Below, piece by piece: positions 8,609-17,330 of a stretch of DNA of 47,853 bases (position 1 is the stretch's first letter; every line of letters starts with the position of its first letter). The stretch lies in NCBI RefSeq assembly GCF_014648575.1, contig NZ_BMRJ01000006.1, positions 18,076-65,928 of the forward strand. The letters are read 5' to 3'. A program made the position numbers and the translations under genes. The DNA is from Agromyces mediolanus. GTDB lineage: Bacteria; Actinomycetota; Actinomycetes; Actinomycetales; Microbacteriaceae. Below the pieces are notes generated by a model. It saw only the letters and a program-made list of their open reading frames with translations, was not told the origin of the DNA and did not search any database.

Positions 8609-8622
8609 CCACTCACTGCTCG
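8585..8622. terminator. Convergent terminator between ramB and htpX
   Basis: An 11-bp perfect stem pairs 8585-8595 with 8612-8622. The tandem duplication supplies a second left arm at 8556-8566 that can pair with the same right arm, giving two alternative hairpins. Confidence 0.7.
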
Positions 8623-8628
8623 CGCAGC

Positions 8629-9507
8629 CTAGAAGCTGCCGCCCATCTCCTCGAGGCGCTTCACGCGCTCGGGGATCGGCGGGTGCGTGGCGAAGAGGCG
8701 GTCGACGATGCCGGGCTTCAGCGGGTCGGCGATCCACAGGTGCGCCATCGAGGTGTTCTGGCGCTGCATGGGCCGGCCGTACGCCTCGAGCTTGAGCAGC
8801 GCCCGAGCGAGCGCGTCGGGGTGCCGGGTGGTCATCGCGCCGGTGGCGTCGGCGAGGTACTCCCGCTGACGCGACACGGCGAGCTGCACGAGCGTCGCGA
8901 CGAGCGGGGCGACCAGCATCGCGACGATGCCGAAGATCATGACGATCGGGTTGCCGTTGTTGTTGCCCCGGCCGCCGAAGAACGCCATGCGCACGAGCAT
9001 GTCGGAGATGAAGCCGACGGCGACGACGAGCCCGAACACGATCATCGAGAGCCGGATGTCGTAGTTGCGCACGTGCCCGAGCTCGTGCGCCATGACGCCC
9101 TCGAGCTCCGCGTCGTCCATGAGCTCGAGGAGCCCGGTGGTCGCGGCGACGGAGGCGTGCTGCGGGTCGCGACCGGTCGCGAAGGCGTTCGGCGCCGGGT
9201 CGGAGACGACGTAGACGCGCGGCATCGGCGTGCCGGTCGTGATCGAGAGGTTCTCGACGACGCGCCAGAGCCTCGGGTGCTCGGCCTTCGAGGTGATCTC
9301 GACGGCACCGGACATGGCGAGCGCCTGCCGGTCGGCCGTGAAGTACTGGATGAGGGCGTAGCCGATCGCCACCACCAGCGTGATGATGACGATCGTCAGG
9401 TTGCCGTAGATGGCGGCCGCGAGCCAGCCGAGCCCGCCGATGATCAGCAGGAACAGCAGGATCGTGAAGACGGTGTTGCGTTTGTTCTTGGCGATTGCGC
9501 GATACAT
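8629..9507 (-). CDS. htpX: HtpX-like membrane zinc metalloprotease (M48)
   Basis: A 292-residue membrane protease that degrades damaged or misfolded membrane proteins. Two N-terminal transmembrane helices (about 13-50) precede the catalytic zinc motif MAHELGHVRN (about 139-148). Two further hydrophobic segments follow, and the third zinc ligand is likely the Glu in SRQREYLADA. Length and motif order match HtpX. It lies 26 bases downstream of lemA on the same strand, a pairing seen in many bacteria. Stress control is known for the family but nothing in the sequence shows it here. Confidence 0.95.
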   Translation of the reverse strand: MYRAIAKNKRNTVFTILLFLLIIGGLGWLAAAIYGNLTIVIITLVVAIGYALIQYFTADRQALAMSGAVEITSKAEHPRLWRVVENLSITTGTPMPRVYVVSDPAPNAFATGRDPQHASVAATTGLLELMDDAELEGVMAHELGHVRNYDIRLSMIVFGLVVAVGFISDMLVRMAFFGGRGNNNGNPIVMIFGIVAMLVAPLVATLVQLAVSRQREYLADATGAMTTRHPDALARALLKLEAYGRPMQRQNTSMAHLWIADPLKPGIVDRLFATHPPIPERVKRLEEMGGSF

Positions 9508-9533
9508 CGGGTGGCGTCAGCGCTCCACTCGCG

Positions 9534-10100
9534 TCAGAACTGCACGCGCGGCGGCTCGGCGATCGCCGCCGGCTCCGCGACCTCGAAGAACTCGCGCTCG
9601 TGGAAGCCGAGGCCCCGCACGAAGAGGGTGTTCGGGAAGACCTTGATCTTCGTGTTCAGCTCGCGCACGCCGCCGTTGTAGAAGCGGCGCGAGGCCTGGA
9701 TCTTGTCTTCCGTGTCGACGAGCTCGGACTGCAGCTGGAGGAAGTTCTGGCTCGCCTGCAGCTGCGGGTACGCCTCGGCGACCGCGAAGATCGACTTCAG
9801 CGCCTGCTGCATGTGGTTCTCGGCGGCTCCGGCCTCGACCGGGCCCTGCGCCTGCAGGGTCTCGGCGCGGGCCTGGGTGACCGACTCGAACACGGACTTC
9901 TCGTGCGCGGCGTAGCCCTTGACCGCCTCGATGAGGTTCGGGATCAGGTCGGCACGACGCTTCAGCTGCACCGTGATGTCGCTCCACGCCTCGTCGACGC
10001 GCACGTTGAGCGTGACGAGGGAGTTGTACGTGGCCCACAGGTAGATGCCGATGATGAGGACCAGCGCGACGACGATGATGACGGGAATGAGCCATTCCAT
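9534..10100 (-). CDS. lemA: LemA family protein
   Basis: A 188-residue LemA protein: one N-terminal membrane helix (about 3-25, short N-terminus outside) followed by a long helical cytoplasmic domain with the family signatures RRADLIPNLIEAVKGYA, then the region around SQNFLQLQSEL and a conserved end near FFEVAEPA. Biochemical role unknown. It is usually next to htpX or membrane proteins and may act as a scaffold. Here it precedes htpX by 26 bases, so the two are likely co-transcribed. An AGGAG ribosome site lies upstream. TAAGAT at 10148-10143 on the minus strand is a possible -10. Confidence 0.93.
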   Translation of the reverse strand: MEWLIPVIIVVALVLIIGIYLWATYNSLVTLNVRVDEAWSDITVQLKRRADLIPNLIEAVKGYAAHEKSVFESVTQARAETLQAQGPVEAGAAENHMQQALKSIFAVAEAYPQLQASQNFLQLQSELVDTEDKIQASRRFYNGGVRELNTKIKVFPNTLFVRGLGFHEREFFEVAEPAAIAEPPRVQF

Positions 10101-10257
10101 GGCTGATCAGCTCCTAGCCTGCGGGAATCGGGGTGCCGTCTCATCTTATCCGCGAGCCCCGGTGGCGGCCCGGTTTCCCATGAGACTCGAAGGCTTCTCA
10201 CTCCCGGCTCACCCGCGACGTGTCGCGCACGCGCAGCCGGGGCGTAGGCTCTCGCTC

Positions 10258-10938
10258 GTGGAGCAGGAGGGCATCCGGGTCCCCGGTCGCCGCCGCGGCC
10301 GCCCGCGGGCCGCGGAGGTCGGCGCGGCGCGCGGCCGCATCGTCGCCGCCGCGACGCAGGAGTTCGCCGAGCGCGGCTACGAGGCGGCGTCGATCCGCTC
10401 GATCGCGCGGCGCGCGGAGGTCGACCCGGCGCTGATCCGGCACTACTTCGACGACAAGCAGGCCCTCGTCGCCGCGGTGGTCGAGGTGCCGCTCCGGCCG
10501 GACCGTATCGTCCAGGGCGCGCTCGACGGGCCGCTCGACGCCGTCGGCGCGGGGCTCGTGGCCGGCGTCCTGCGCGCCTGGGACTCGCCGGCGGTGCGTC
10601 CGGCCGCCCTCGCCGCGCTCCGCGGCGCGGTCGGGCACGGCCCCGTGTCGCGGATGCTGCGGGAGTTCCTCCGCCGCGAGCTCATGCACCGCATCGCGGC
10701 CCGACTCGTCGAGGCCGGCGTCGACGAGGGCGAGGCGGAGCTGCGCGCCGAGCTCGCCGTCTCCCAGATCGTCGGGCTCATCATGGTGCGCTACGTGCTC
10801 GTCGCCGAGCCGCTCGCGAGCCTGGATGCCGGCGAGATCGTGCGCCGGCTCGCGCCCGTCGTGCAGTTCCACCTCGACGGCGGCGCAGGGCTTGACAGCG
10901 CCGGGCCCGCGGCGAAGAATTCCCCGCATGATGAATAA
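10258..10938 (+). CDS. TetR family transcriptional regulator
   Basis: A repressor of about 226 residues with an N-terminal helix-turn-helix (EFAERGYEAASIRSIARRAE, then HYFDDKQALVAAV) and a helical ligand domain. GTG at 10258 is preferred as the start: it is preceded at 7 bases by TAGGCT (10245-10250) and places a short Arg-rich stretch before the DNA-binding domain. An ATG at 10180 in the same frame would add 26 residues with no homology. The stop overlaps the next gene's start by 11 bases, so it probably controls the ABC pair that follows. Confidence 0.82.
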   Translation: MEQEGIRVPGRRRGRPRAAEVGAARGRIVAAATQEFAERGYEAASIRSIARRAEVDPALIRHYFDDKQALVAAVVEVPLRPDRIVQGALDGPLDAVGAGLVAGVLRAWDSPAVRPAALAALRGAVGHGPVSRMLREFLRRELMHRIAARLVEAGVDEGEAELRAELAVSQIVGLIMVRYVLVAEPLASLDAGEIVRRLAPVVQFHLDGGAGLDSAGPAAKNSPHDE

Positions 10939-11770
10939 CGCGGATGCCTCGAGCGGCGCCGCCGTCGTCGTCCGCGGGCTGCACGTCCGCCGCGGCCGGA
11001 ACGAGGTGCTCGACGGGCTCTCGCTCGCCGTGCCGCGCGGCCGCATCGTCGGGCTCCTCGGCCCGAGCGGCAGCGGCAAGACGACGCTGATGCGCGCGAT
11101 CGTCGGCGTGCAGGTCATCCGCTCGGGCGAGATCGAGGTGCTCGGGCTGCCGGCCGGCAGCGCCGCGCTGCGCACCCGCGTCGCCTACGTCACCCAGCAG
11201 CCGAGCGTGTACGACGACCTCACCGTGCGGCAGAACCTCCGGTACTTCCGCCGCGTGCTCGGCGCCCCGGCGTCCGACGTCGAGCGGGTGATCGACCGCA
11301 CCGAGCTCGGCCCCGTCGCCGAGCGGCTCGTCGGCACCCTCTCGGGCGGCCAGCGCGGCCGGGTCTCCCTCGCCGCGGCCCTGCTCGGCTCCCCGGAACT
11401 GCTCGTGCTCGACGAGCCGACGGTCGGCCTCGACCCGGTCCTGCGCGTCGAGCTGTGGGCGCTGTTCCGCGCCCTCGCCGACGACGGGGTGACCCTGCTC
11501 GTGTCGAGCCACGTCATGGACGAGGCGAAGCGCTGCGACCGGCTGCTGCTCATGCGCGACGGCGAACTCCTCGCCGACGACACCGTCGACGGAGTGCTGG
11601 AGGTCACCGGCACCGACGACGTCGAGGCGGCCTTCCTGCGGCTGATCGAGCGCGGCGAGCCCGACCTCCGCTCCCCCGCCGAGCGCGAGCGGCGCGCCCA
11701 CGGCCGCCACGAGGCATCCGCCGCACCTGCGCACGCCCCCGCCGACCCCGAAGCGGAGGAGCCGAGATGA
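10928..11770 (+). CDS. ABC-2 type transporter ATP-binding protein
   Basis: A 280-residue ATPase of the drug/daunorubicin-type export family. It shows Walker A GPSGSGKTT (about 45-53), Q-loop VTQQPSVYDDLT, signature LSGGQRGR, Walker B LLVLDEPTVGLDP and a switch His in SSHVMDEA. A Pro/Ala/Glu-rich tail of about 30 residues follows the ATPase core. The start overlaps the end of the TetR gene, and its stop overlaps the permease start (ATGA). The substrate is unknown; resistance to or export of a small molecule sensed by the TetR protein is likely by context. Confidence 0.92.
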   Translation: MMNNADASSGAAVVVRGLHVRRGRNEVLDGLSLAVPRGRIVGLLGPSGSGKTTLMRAIVGVQVIRSGEIEVLGLPAGSAALRTRVAYVTQQPSVYDDLTVRQNLRYFRRVLGAPASDVERVIDRTELGPVAERLVGTLSGGQRGRVSLAAALLGSPELLVLDEPTVGLDPVLRVELWALFRALADDGVTLLVSSHVMDEAKRCDRLLLMRDGELLADDTVDGVLEVTGTDDVEAAFLRLIERGEPDLRSPAERERRAHGRHEASAAPAHAPADPEAEEPR

Positions 11771-12501
11771 CCCTCAGCCGCACCTTCACGACCGCGGGCC
11801 GGGTGCTCGCGCAGATCCGGCACGATCCGCGCACCATCGGCCTGCTCGTCGTGGTGCCGAGCCTGCTGATCGGCCTCGTCGCCTGGATCTTCACCGACAC
11901 CGACGTCTTCAGCGGCATCGGGCCCGCGATGATCGCGCTGTTCCCCTTCATCGTGATGTTCCTCGTCACGAGCATCGCGACCCTCCGCGAGCGGCGCAGC
12001 GGCACGCTCGAGCGGCTGCTGTCGATGCCGCTCGGCAAGGGCGACTTCATCCTCGGCTACGCGCTCGCCTTCGGGCTGCTCGCCGTCGTGCAGACGGCCG
12101 TCGCGGTCTCGTTCGCCGTGTGGGTGTGCGGGCTCGAGATCTCGGGCTCGATCTGGCTGCTGTTCGCGGTGGCGGTCGCCGATGCGCTGCTCGGCACGGC
12201 GCTCGGGCTCCTCGCGAGCGCCTTCGCGCGCACCGAGTTCCAGGTCGTGCAGTTCATGCCGGTGCTCGTGTTCCCGCAGATCCTGCTCGGCGGCATCTTC
12301 ATCCCCCGCGACCAGCTGCCCGCCGTGCTCGAGGCGATCAGCGAGTGGCTCCCGCTCAGCTACGCGATCGACGCCCTGCAGGCCGTCGCCGCCGACTCGG
12401 AGTCCACGGCGTGGGTCGTCGGCAAGCTGCTCGTCATCGGCGCCTGGATCGTGGGCTCCATCGTCGTCGGCTCCATCACTCTCCGCCGCCGCACGCCCTA
12501 G
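11767..12501 (+). CDS. ABC-2 type transporter permease
   Basis: A 244-residue integral membrane protein with six predicted hydrophobic segments (first about 24-42, last near the C-terminus) and the ABC-2 family block around ERRSGTLERLLSMPLGKGDF. The start overlaps the ATPase stop by four bases, giving one two-component exporter. The stop codon shares CTAG (12498-12501) with the convergent oxidase gene, so no room remains for a terminator between them. Confidence 0.92.
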   Translation: MTLSRTFTTAGRVLAQIRHDPRTIGLLVVVPSLLIGLVAWIFTDTDVFSGIGPAMIALFPFIVMFLVTSIATLRERRSGTLERLLSMPLGKGDFILGYALAFGLLAVVQTAVAVSFAVWVCGLEISGSIWLLFAVAVADALLGTALGLLASAFARTEFQVVQFMPVLVFPQILLGGIFIPRDQLPAVLEAISEWLPLSYAIDALQAVAADSESTAWVVGKLLVIGAWIVGSIVVGSITLRRRTP

Positions 12502-13910
12502 CCGGCGAGCGTCCGGCGACCCGCACGGCCCGACTCCGCGCCGAGCACCCGGTCGAGGTAGTCGTTGCGGAAGCGCCACTCGGGGTCGAGCTCCTCGCGC
12601 ACGGCGAGGAAGTCGTCGAAGCGCGGGTAGCGCTCGCGCAGTGCGGCGGCGTCGAGCGTGTGCATCTTGCCCCAGTGCGGCCGCCCCTCGTGGGCGAGCA
12701 TGATCTCCTCGACCGCGCGGAAGTACTCCGTCGGGTCCTCGCGGAAGTAGCGGTGCACCGCGAGGTACCCCGTCTCCCGGCCGTGCGCCGTCGACAGCCA
12801 GTTCTCATCGGCCGCGGCCGCGCGCACCTCCACCGGGAAGCTGATCCGCCAGCCGCGCCGCTCGATGAGCCGCTGCACCTCGCGCAGCGCCTCTGGCACG
12901 GCGGCGAGCGGCACGGCGTACTCCATCTCGCGGAAGCGCACGGTTCGGTTCGTGACGAACACCTTCGGCGAGAAGTCGGCGAAGTCGCGGCTGCCCTGCA
13001 GCCGCTCCACCTGGCGGGCGAAGAACGGCACCACGGGCGGCACCACGGTGCCGAGCGCGCAGACCCCGCGGTAGACGCCGTTCGCGAGCAGTTCGTCGTC
13101 GAGGTAGCGCGACAGCCGGCCGAGCGGCTTGCGGGGCGCGTCGCCCGGCAGCCGGGTGTTCGTCTTCGTCATCGCGATCTCGGTGTGCGGGAACCAGTAG
13201 AACTCGAAGTGGTCGGCGCCGCGCACGCGCTGCTCCCAGCCGTCCAGCACCTCGGTGAGCGGCTCCGGGTGCTCGTCGGCGTGCAGCACGTACCGCGGCA
13301 CGAGCTGGAGCGTGAGCTCGACGAGCACGCCGAGGGCGCCGAGGCCGAGGCGCACGGCCGGCAGCAGCTCCGGGCGGGATGCCTCGTCGACGGTGAGCAG
13401 CTCCCCCGTGCCGGTGACGAGCTTCGCGCCGACGATCTGGGTCGCGAGGCCGCCGAAGCCGAGGCCCGTGCCGTGGGTGCCGGTCGAGGTGGCGCCGGCG
13501 ATCGACTGCCGGTCGATGTCGCCCATGTTCGGCAGCGCGAGCCCGTAGGGCGCGAGCAGGGCGGGCAGCCGGTGCAGTCGGGTGCCCGCGCCGAGCGTCA
13601 CCCGGCCGCGCTCCACGTCGACGTCGAGGACGCCCTCGATCGCATCGAGGTCGAGCTGCACGCCCGGAGCCACGGCGATGCCGGTGAAGCTGTGTCCGGC
13701 GCCGACGGGCTTGATCGCGAGCCCCGCGGCGGCGGCCGCGGTCACCGCGCGCTGCACTGCCTCCGCGCTCGCGGGCCGCTCGACCCGCACCGGCCGCGCC
13801 TGCTCGGTGCGCCCCCAGTTGCGCCAGATCGCGCCCGTCGCCGCCACGGCATCCCGTCCTCTCGTCACCGCTCCGCGCTCGCGCGCGCCGTCCGTCGTCG
13901 TCCCGCTCAT
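12498..13910 (-). CDS. FAD-linked oxidase, D-arabinono-1,4-lactone oxidase-like
   Basis: A 470-residue flavoprotein of the aldonolactone/alditol oxidase group. The N-terminal FAD domain has the typical PVGAGHSFTGIAVA (about 68-81) with the His that binds FAD covalently in relatives. GATSTGTHGTGLGFGGLATQ follows. The C-terminal ALO domain ends with HWGKMHTLD and NDYLDRVLG. Relatives oxidise sugar lactones or polyols with oxygen or another acceptor. It is the last of four minus-strand genes (TetR, MFS, PLP enzyme, this), 13 bases after the PLP gene with a GGAG site between. The true substrate is unknown. Confidence 0.85.
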   Translation of the reverse strand: MSGTTTDGARERGAVTRGRDAVAATGAIWRNWGRTEQARPVRVERPASAEAVQRAVTAAAAAGLAIKPVGAGHSFTGIAVAPGVQLDLDAIEGVLDVDVERGRVTLGAGTRLHRLPALLAPYGLALPNMGDIDRQSIAGATSTGTHGTGLGFGGLATQIVGAKLVTGTGELLTVDEASRPELLPAVRLGLGALGVLVELTLQLVPRYVLHADEHPEPLTEVLDGWEQRVRGADHFEFYWFPHTEIAMTKTNTRLPGDAPRKPLGRLSRYLDDELLANGVYRGVCALGTVVPPVVPFFARQVERLQGSRDFADFSPKVFVTNRTVRFREMEYAVPLAAVPEALREVQRLIERRGWRISFPVEVRAAAADENWLSTAHGRETGYLAVHRYFREDPTEYFRAVEEIMLAHEGRPHWGKMHTLDAAALRERYPRFDDFLAVREELDPEWRFRNDYLDRVLGAESGRAGRRTLAG

Positions 13911-13923
13911 TGCGGTCTCCGCC

Positions 13924-15279
13924 TCACAGGAACGCCCAGCCCTCGCCGCGGTACGTCGGCAGCTCGCCGATCACCGCGTCGCCGTCGACGACCGCGAAGG
14001 AGTTCAGGTGCTCCGCGAGCTCGCCGGACTTCGTGTGGCGGAGCCAGACCCGCTCGCCCACCCGGAGCCGCCTCGCGGCGCGGCCGGTGACGGGCGACTG
14101 CACTTCGCCGGCCATCTCGCGGGGCAGGAGCTCGAGCCCCTCGGGCCAGACGATGCGCGGCAGGCGGTCGGGCCCGGGCGGGCCGGAGGCGATCCAGCCG
14201 CCGCCGAGGATCGTCGCGTGCTCGGCGCTCGGCCGGCGCACGACGTCGAGCGCGAAGGCGGCCGCGGGGGCCGGGGCGAACTGCGTGTAGCCGTCGAAGA
14301 GGTGGCCGGCGAGGATGCCGGAGCCGGCGGCGATCTCGGTGATCGACGGGTCGGCGCTCGTCGCCTCGAGGGAGCCGGTGCCGCCGCCGTTCACGAACTC
14401 GAGCTCGGCGTGCTCGCGGATGCGGGCGATCGCCCGCGCGCGGCGCTCCAGCAGCTCGGGCATGGAGCGCGACTGCATCCACCGGTTCATGACCCCGTCG
14501 ACGGGCTTGCCGGGCGGCGCGGTCTGCACGCCGGCGATCTGCGCCTCGTACGACATGACGCCGACGAGCGCGAAGCCCGGTCGGGCGGCGAGGTAGGCCG
14601 CGAAGGCCCCGGCGTCGTCGGGCTCGTGGATCGGCGAGCGGCGGACGCCGAGGTGGCCGAGCACGGGCGCCTGCCAGGAGGCGTCGAGCTCGAGGCACAC
14701 GCGGATCGTCTCGCGCTCGCCCGGGGGCAGCACCGCGTCGACGAGGTCGAGCTGGGCGGGCGAGTCGACCATGAGGGTGATCCTCGCGGCGAGCTCGGGG
14801 TCGGTGGCGAGGCGCCGGATGCTGCCGCGCTCGGCCGTCGGATAGCCGACGACGACGTCGTCGACGGTGTCGGCGAGCCGGATCGCCTCGGCGAGCGTGT
14901 AGGCGAGCACGCCCCGGTACCCGGGCATCCGGAGCAGCGCCTCGATGACGCCGCGCACGCGGATCGACTTCGAGGCGACCCGGATCGGCGTGCCCTGGGC
15001 CCGGCGCACCATGTCGGCGGCATTGTGCCGCAGCGCCCCGAGATGCAGCGCGCCGACGGGCGCGTCGAGGTGGGCGGTGGCCGCAGTCATCCGGGTCCAG
15101 TACTCGGCCGGGTCGCGCCAGACCGCGGCATCCGCCGTCGGCCGGCCCGTGAGCCGGAGATCGATGGCCGTCACGCCGGGGGCCTCCTTGGTTCTCGTCG
15201 TGGGCTTCTTCGTCGTCGTGCCGCGCGTCGTTCCGCGCGTCGTGCCGCCCGTCGGGGCCGGCCGCTTCGCGGCGCTCAT
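13924..15279 (-). CDS. PLP fold-III enzyme, amino acid deaminase/aldolase family
   Basis: A 451-residue alanine-racemase-like (fold III) protein of the D-serine dehydratase/D-threonine aldolase group. The putative PLP lysine is in RVASKSIRV (about residues 94-102). A glycine-rich phosphate-binding FVNGGGTGS lies in the middle and a C-terminal beta domain ends near GEGWAFL. The N-terminus has about 35 residues of Thr/Arg/Lys-rich sequence with GTTR repeats before the conserved region. ATG at 15279 is chosen because it overlaps the MFS stop (ATGA); an internal GTG at about 15174 is an alternative. Likely acts on a beta-hydroxy or D-amino acid; the substrate is not known. Confidence 0.82.
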   Translation of the reverse strand: MSAAKRPAPTGGTTRGTTRGTTTKKPTTRTKEAPGVTAIDLRLTGRPTADAAVWRDPAEYWTRMTAATAHLDAPVGALHLGALRHNAADMVRRAQGTPIRVASKSIRVRGVIEALLRMPGYRGVLAYTLAEAIRLADTVDDVVVGYPTAERGSIRRLATDPELAARITLMVDSPAQLDLVDAVLPPGERETIRVCLELDASWQAPVLGHLGVRRSPIHEPDDAGAFAAYLAARPGFALVGVMSYEAQIAGVQTAPPGKPVDGVMNRWMQSRSMPELLERRARAIARIREHAELEFVNGGGTGSLEATSADPSITEIAAGSGILAGHLFDGYTQFAPAPAAAFALDVVRRPSAEHATILGGGWIASGPPGPDRLPRIVWPEGLELLPREMAGEVQSPVTGRAARRLRVGERVWLRHTKSGELAEHLNSFAVVDGDAVIGELPTYRGEGWAFL

Positions 15280-16610
15280 GCGACGCTCCGCACCCGGGCG
15301 ACCGCGAACGCGCCCGCCGCGGCGAAGGCGGCGGACAGCACGAACACGAGCACGAAGGAGCCGGTGAGCACGACCGCGGCGGCCCCGATGAGCGGGGCGA
15401 TCGCCTGCGGCACGGCGGAGGCGATGTTCATGATGCCGAGGTCCTTGCCGCGGCTCGCCGCGTCCGGCAGCACCTGCGTCGCGAGCGCCTGATCGACCGA
15501 GAGGAAGCAGCCGTAGCCGGCGCCGAGCAGCCCCGCCGCGATCATCGCGACGGTGAGGTCGGGCACGAGGGCGAGCAGCAGCGCGGCGAGCGCCTGCAGC
15601 CCGGAGGCGACGAAGACGAACACCCGGCGCTTGCCGGTGCGGTCCGACCAGCGGCCGAGGCCGAGCGAGGCGAGCACGACGAACACCATGTAGATGAGCG
15701 TGAGCACGATGAGGTCGTCCTCGGCGTGCTCGTCCTTCAGACCGAACATCAGGAAGTACAGCAGCAGGCTCGTGCCGAGCGCGTTGCCGACGGAGACGAG
15801 CACGCGGCTGAGCAGCGTCCAGCCGAAGTCGGGGTAGCGGCGCGGGCTGATCCACAGGGAGGAGAGGATGCCTCGCGCGGTCACCCGCGCACGGTCGGCG
15901 GCGAGCAGGGGCTGGTCCCGGCGCAGCAGGAACGGCACGGCGAGCAGCACGAGCAGGAGCGCGAGCACCGCGTAGCCGGCCACCTGGCCCGCGACGAGCT
16001 CGGTGACGAGCAGCAGACCCGCGATGATGCCGACCGCCTGCGGGGCCGACATCCAGCCGGACACGAAGCCGCGCTGGCCGACCGGCACCTGGTCGGAGAT
16101 CGTCGCGGTGAGCGCCGCGGTCATGATGCAGAAGCCGACGGATGCCGCGACCCACGCCGCGCCGATCGCCCAGATCTCCGTCTGGAAGCCGAGCAGCACG
16201 AGCGAGAGGGCGAAGACGAGCGCGCCGATCGCGATCCACGGCCGCCGCCGGCCGAATCGGCTCGTCGTGCGGTCGCTCATGGCGCCGGTGAGCGGGTAGG
16301 CGATGATCGTCGCGACGGCCGCGATGCCGGAGATGACGCCGAAGGCGAGCACCGAGTCGACCCAGTTCTCCGGGTGCAGCTCGGCGTCGATCTGGGCGGG
16401 CAGCAGCAGCTGCACGGGCGTCAGCTGCGCCATCCACACGCCGAACCAGACGGTCGCGAAAGCCGCGATCCAGCCCGCCGAGACGCGGCGGACCGGTTCG
16501 GCGAAGGCGCCGACCGCGCCGCTCGCGGTGCCCACGCCGATGCCGTGCGGGCCGGGCGCTGCGCCGGGCCCGGCGCCGGGGTCGGGCGCGCCGGGGTCGA
16601 TTCGGGTCAT
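15276..16610 (-). CDS. MFS transporter, GPH/SLC45-like
   Basis: A 444-residue, roughly 12-helix transporter. After a Pro/Gly-rich N-terminus of about 40 residues come helices with the loop 2-3 signature GAMSDRTTSRFGRRRPW, as in sugar:cation symporters of the GPH/SLC45 type, and the repeat GRWSDRTGKRR in the second half. Its start overlaps the TetR stop and its stop overlaps the PLP gene start, both ATGA. Transport of a sugar, polyol or amino acid feeding the two enzymes is inferred from context. Confidence 0.87.
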   Translation of the reverse strand: MTRIDPGAPDPGAGPGAAPGPHGIGVGTASGAVGAFAEPVRRVSAGWIAAFATVWFGVWMAQLTPVQLLLPAQIDAELHPENWVDSVLAFGVISGIAAVATIIAYPLTGAMSDRTTSRFGRRRPWIAIGALVFALSLVLLGFQTEIWAIGAAWVAASVGFCIMTAALTATISDQVPVGQRGFVSGWMSAPQAVGIIAGLLLVTELVAGQVAGYAVLALLLVLLAVPFLLRRDQPLLAADRARVTARGILSSLWISPRRYPDFGWTLLSRVLVSVGNALGTSLLLYFLMFGLKDEHAEDDLIVLTLIYMVFVVLASLGLGRWSDRTGKRRVFVFVASGLQALAALLLALVPDLTVAMIAAGLLGAGYGCFLSVDQALATQVLPDAASRGKDLGIMNIASAVPQAIAPLIGAAAVVLTGSFVLVFVLSAAFAAAGAFAVARVRSVA

Positions 16611-17218
16611 CGGGGGTCCGCCATTCTCGAGAGGGCGTCGGCCGCGGCGGCGACGACGCGGGCGGCGGCCGCGTCGTCGCGGTCGACCAGCCAGGTGATG
16701 GTGAGGCCGTCGGTGAAGGCGACGAGCACCCGGGCGACGTGCTCGACGGGCAGCCGCCAGCGCGCGCCGGTGAGCGCGGCGGCGGCCTCGAGGGCCTCGA
16801 CGACGAGCTCGGCGTAGCGCTCGTACTGCGCGACGGCGAGGGGATGCCGCTCCGGCGAGCGGAGCGCGTACTGGGTGAGCTCGAGCATGGCCTGCTCGTG
16901 CTCGGGATCGGCGCGGAGGTGCTCGAAGTAGCGCAGCAGCCCGGCCTCGACGAGCTCGGCGAGCGTCGCGCCCTCGCCGGCCGCGGCCACGAGCTCCTCG
17001 GGTGCCACGGCCTTGCGTTCGCGGGCCACGACGGCGCCGATGAGCTCGTCGACGAGCTCGTCCCGCGACTCGAAGGCGTAGTGGAAGCTCGCGAGGCTCA
17101 TGCCGGCCTCGGCCACGATCGCGCGCGTCGTCGCCTGAGCGAGTCCCTCGCGGGACACGACCCGCAGGGCGGCCTCGATGAGCGCCGAGCGGCGGTCGGC
17201 GGCGGACATCCGCGCCAT
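16607..17218 (-). CDS. TetR family transcriptional regulator of the MFS/PLP/oxidase cassette
   Basis: A 203-residue regulator with a TetR N-terminal helix-turn-helix (MARMSAADRR start, then ATTRAIVAEAGMSLASFHYA) and a helical C-terminal domain. It is the first gene of a four-gene coupled run and so probably represses its own operon. The upstream region holds the 12-bp palindrome TCGTCGCGACGA near 17239-17250 and the inverted repeat ACTGGG-N8-CCCAGT at 17266-17285, both plausible operators. The effector is unknown. Confidence 0.88.
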   Translation of the reverse strand: MARMSAADRRSALIEAALRVVSREGLAQATTRAIVAEAGMSLASFHYAFESRDELVDELIGAVVARERKAVAPEELVAAAGEGATLAELVEAGLLRYFEHLRADPEHEQAMLELTQYALRSPERHPLAVAQYERYAELVVEALEAAAALTGARWRLPVEHVARVLVAFTDGLTITWLVDRDDAAAARVVAAAADALSRMADPR

Positions 17219-17330
17219 CGCGTCCTCCTCGCCGTCGAGTCGTCGCGACGACCGCGTCGCGACGAACTGGGACAGTTGACCCAGTCGCCTCAGTATGCAG
17301 CATCCGGCCTCGGATCGCTACGCTCGCTTC

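Noticed and set aside
10045..10257. N-terminal extension of the TetR protein from upstream ATGs
   Set aside because: The extra residues have no regulator-like sequence and cover the lemA promoter; the GTG at 10258 with TAGGCT upstream is more plausible.
15180..15262. Repeated GTCGT/GTTCC pattern as a minisatellite or operator
   Set aside because: It is the in-frame coding of a Thr/Arg-rich GTTR stretch at the N-terminus of the PLP enzyme; low-complexity coding sequence is enough to explain it.
17276..17299. TTGACC as a -35 element for the Ppx/GppA gene
   Set aside because: No -10 hexamer at 16-18 bases; TACGCT at 17319 with a leaderless start fits better. The TTGACC lies inside an inverted repeat that suits the TetR gene instead.
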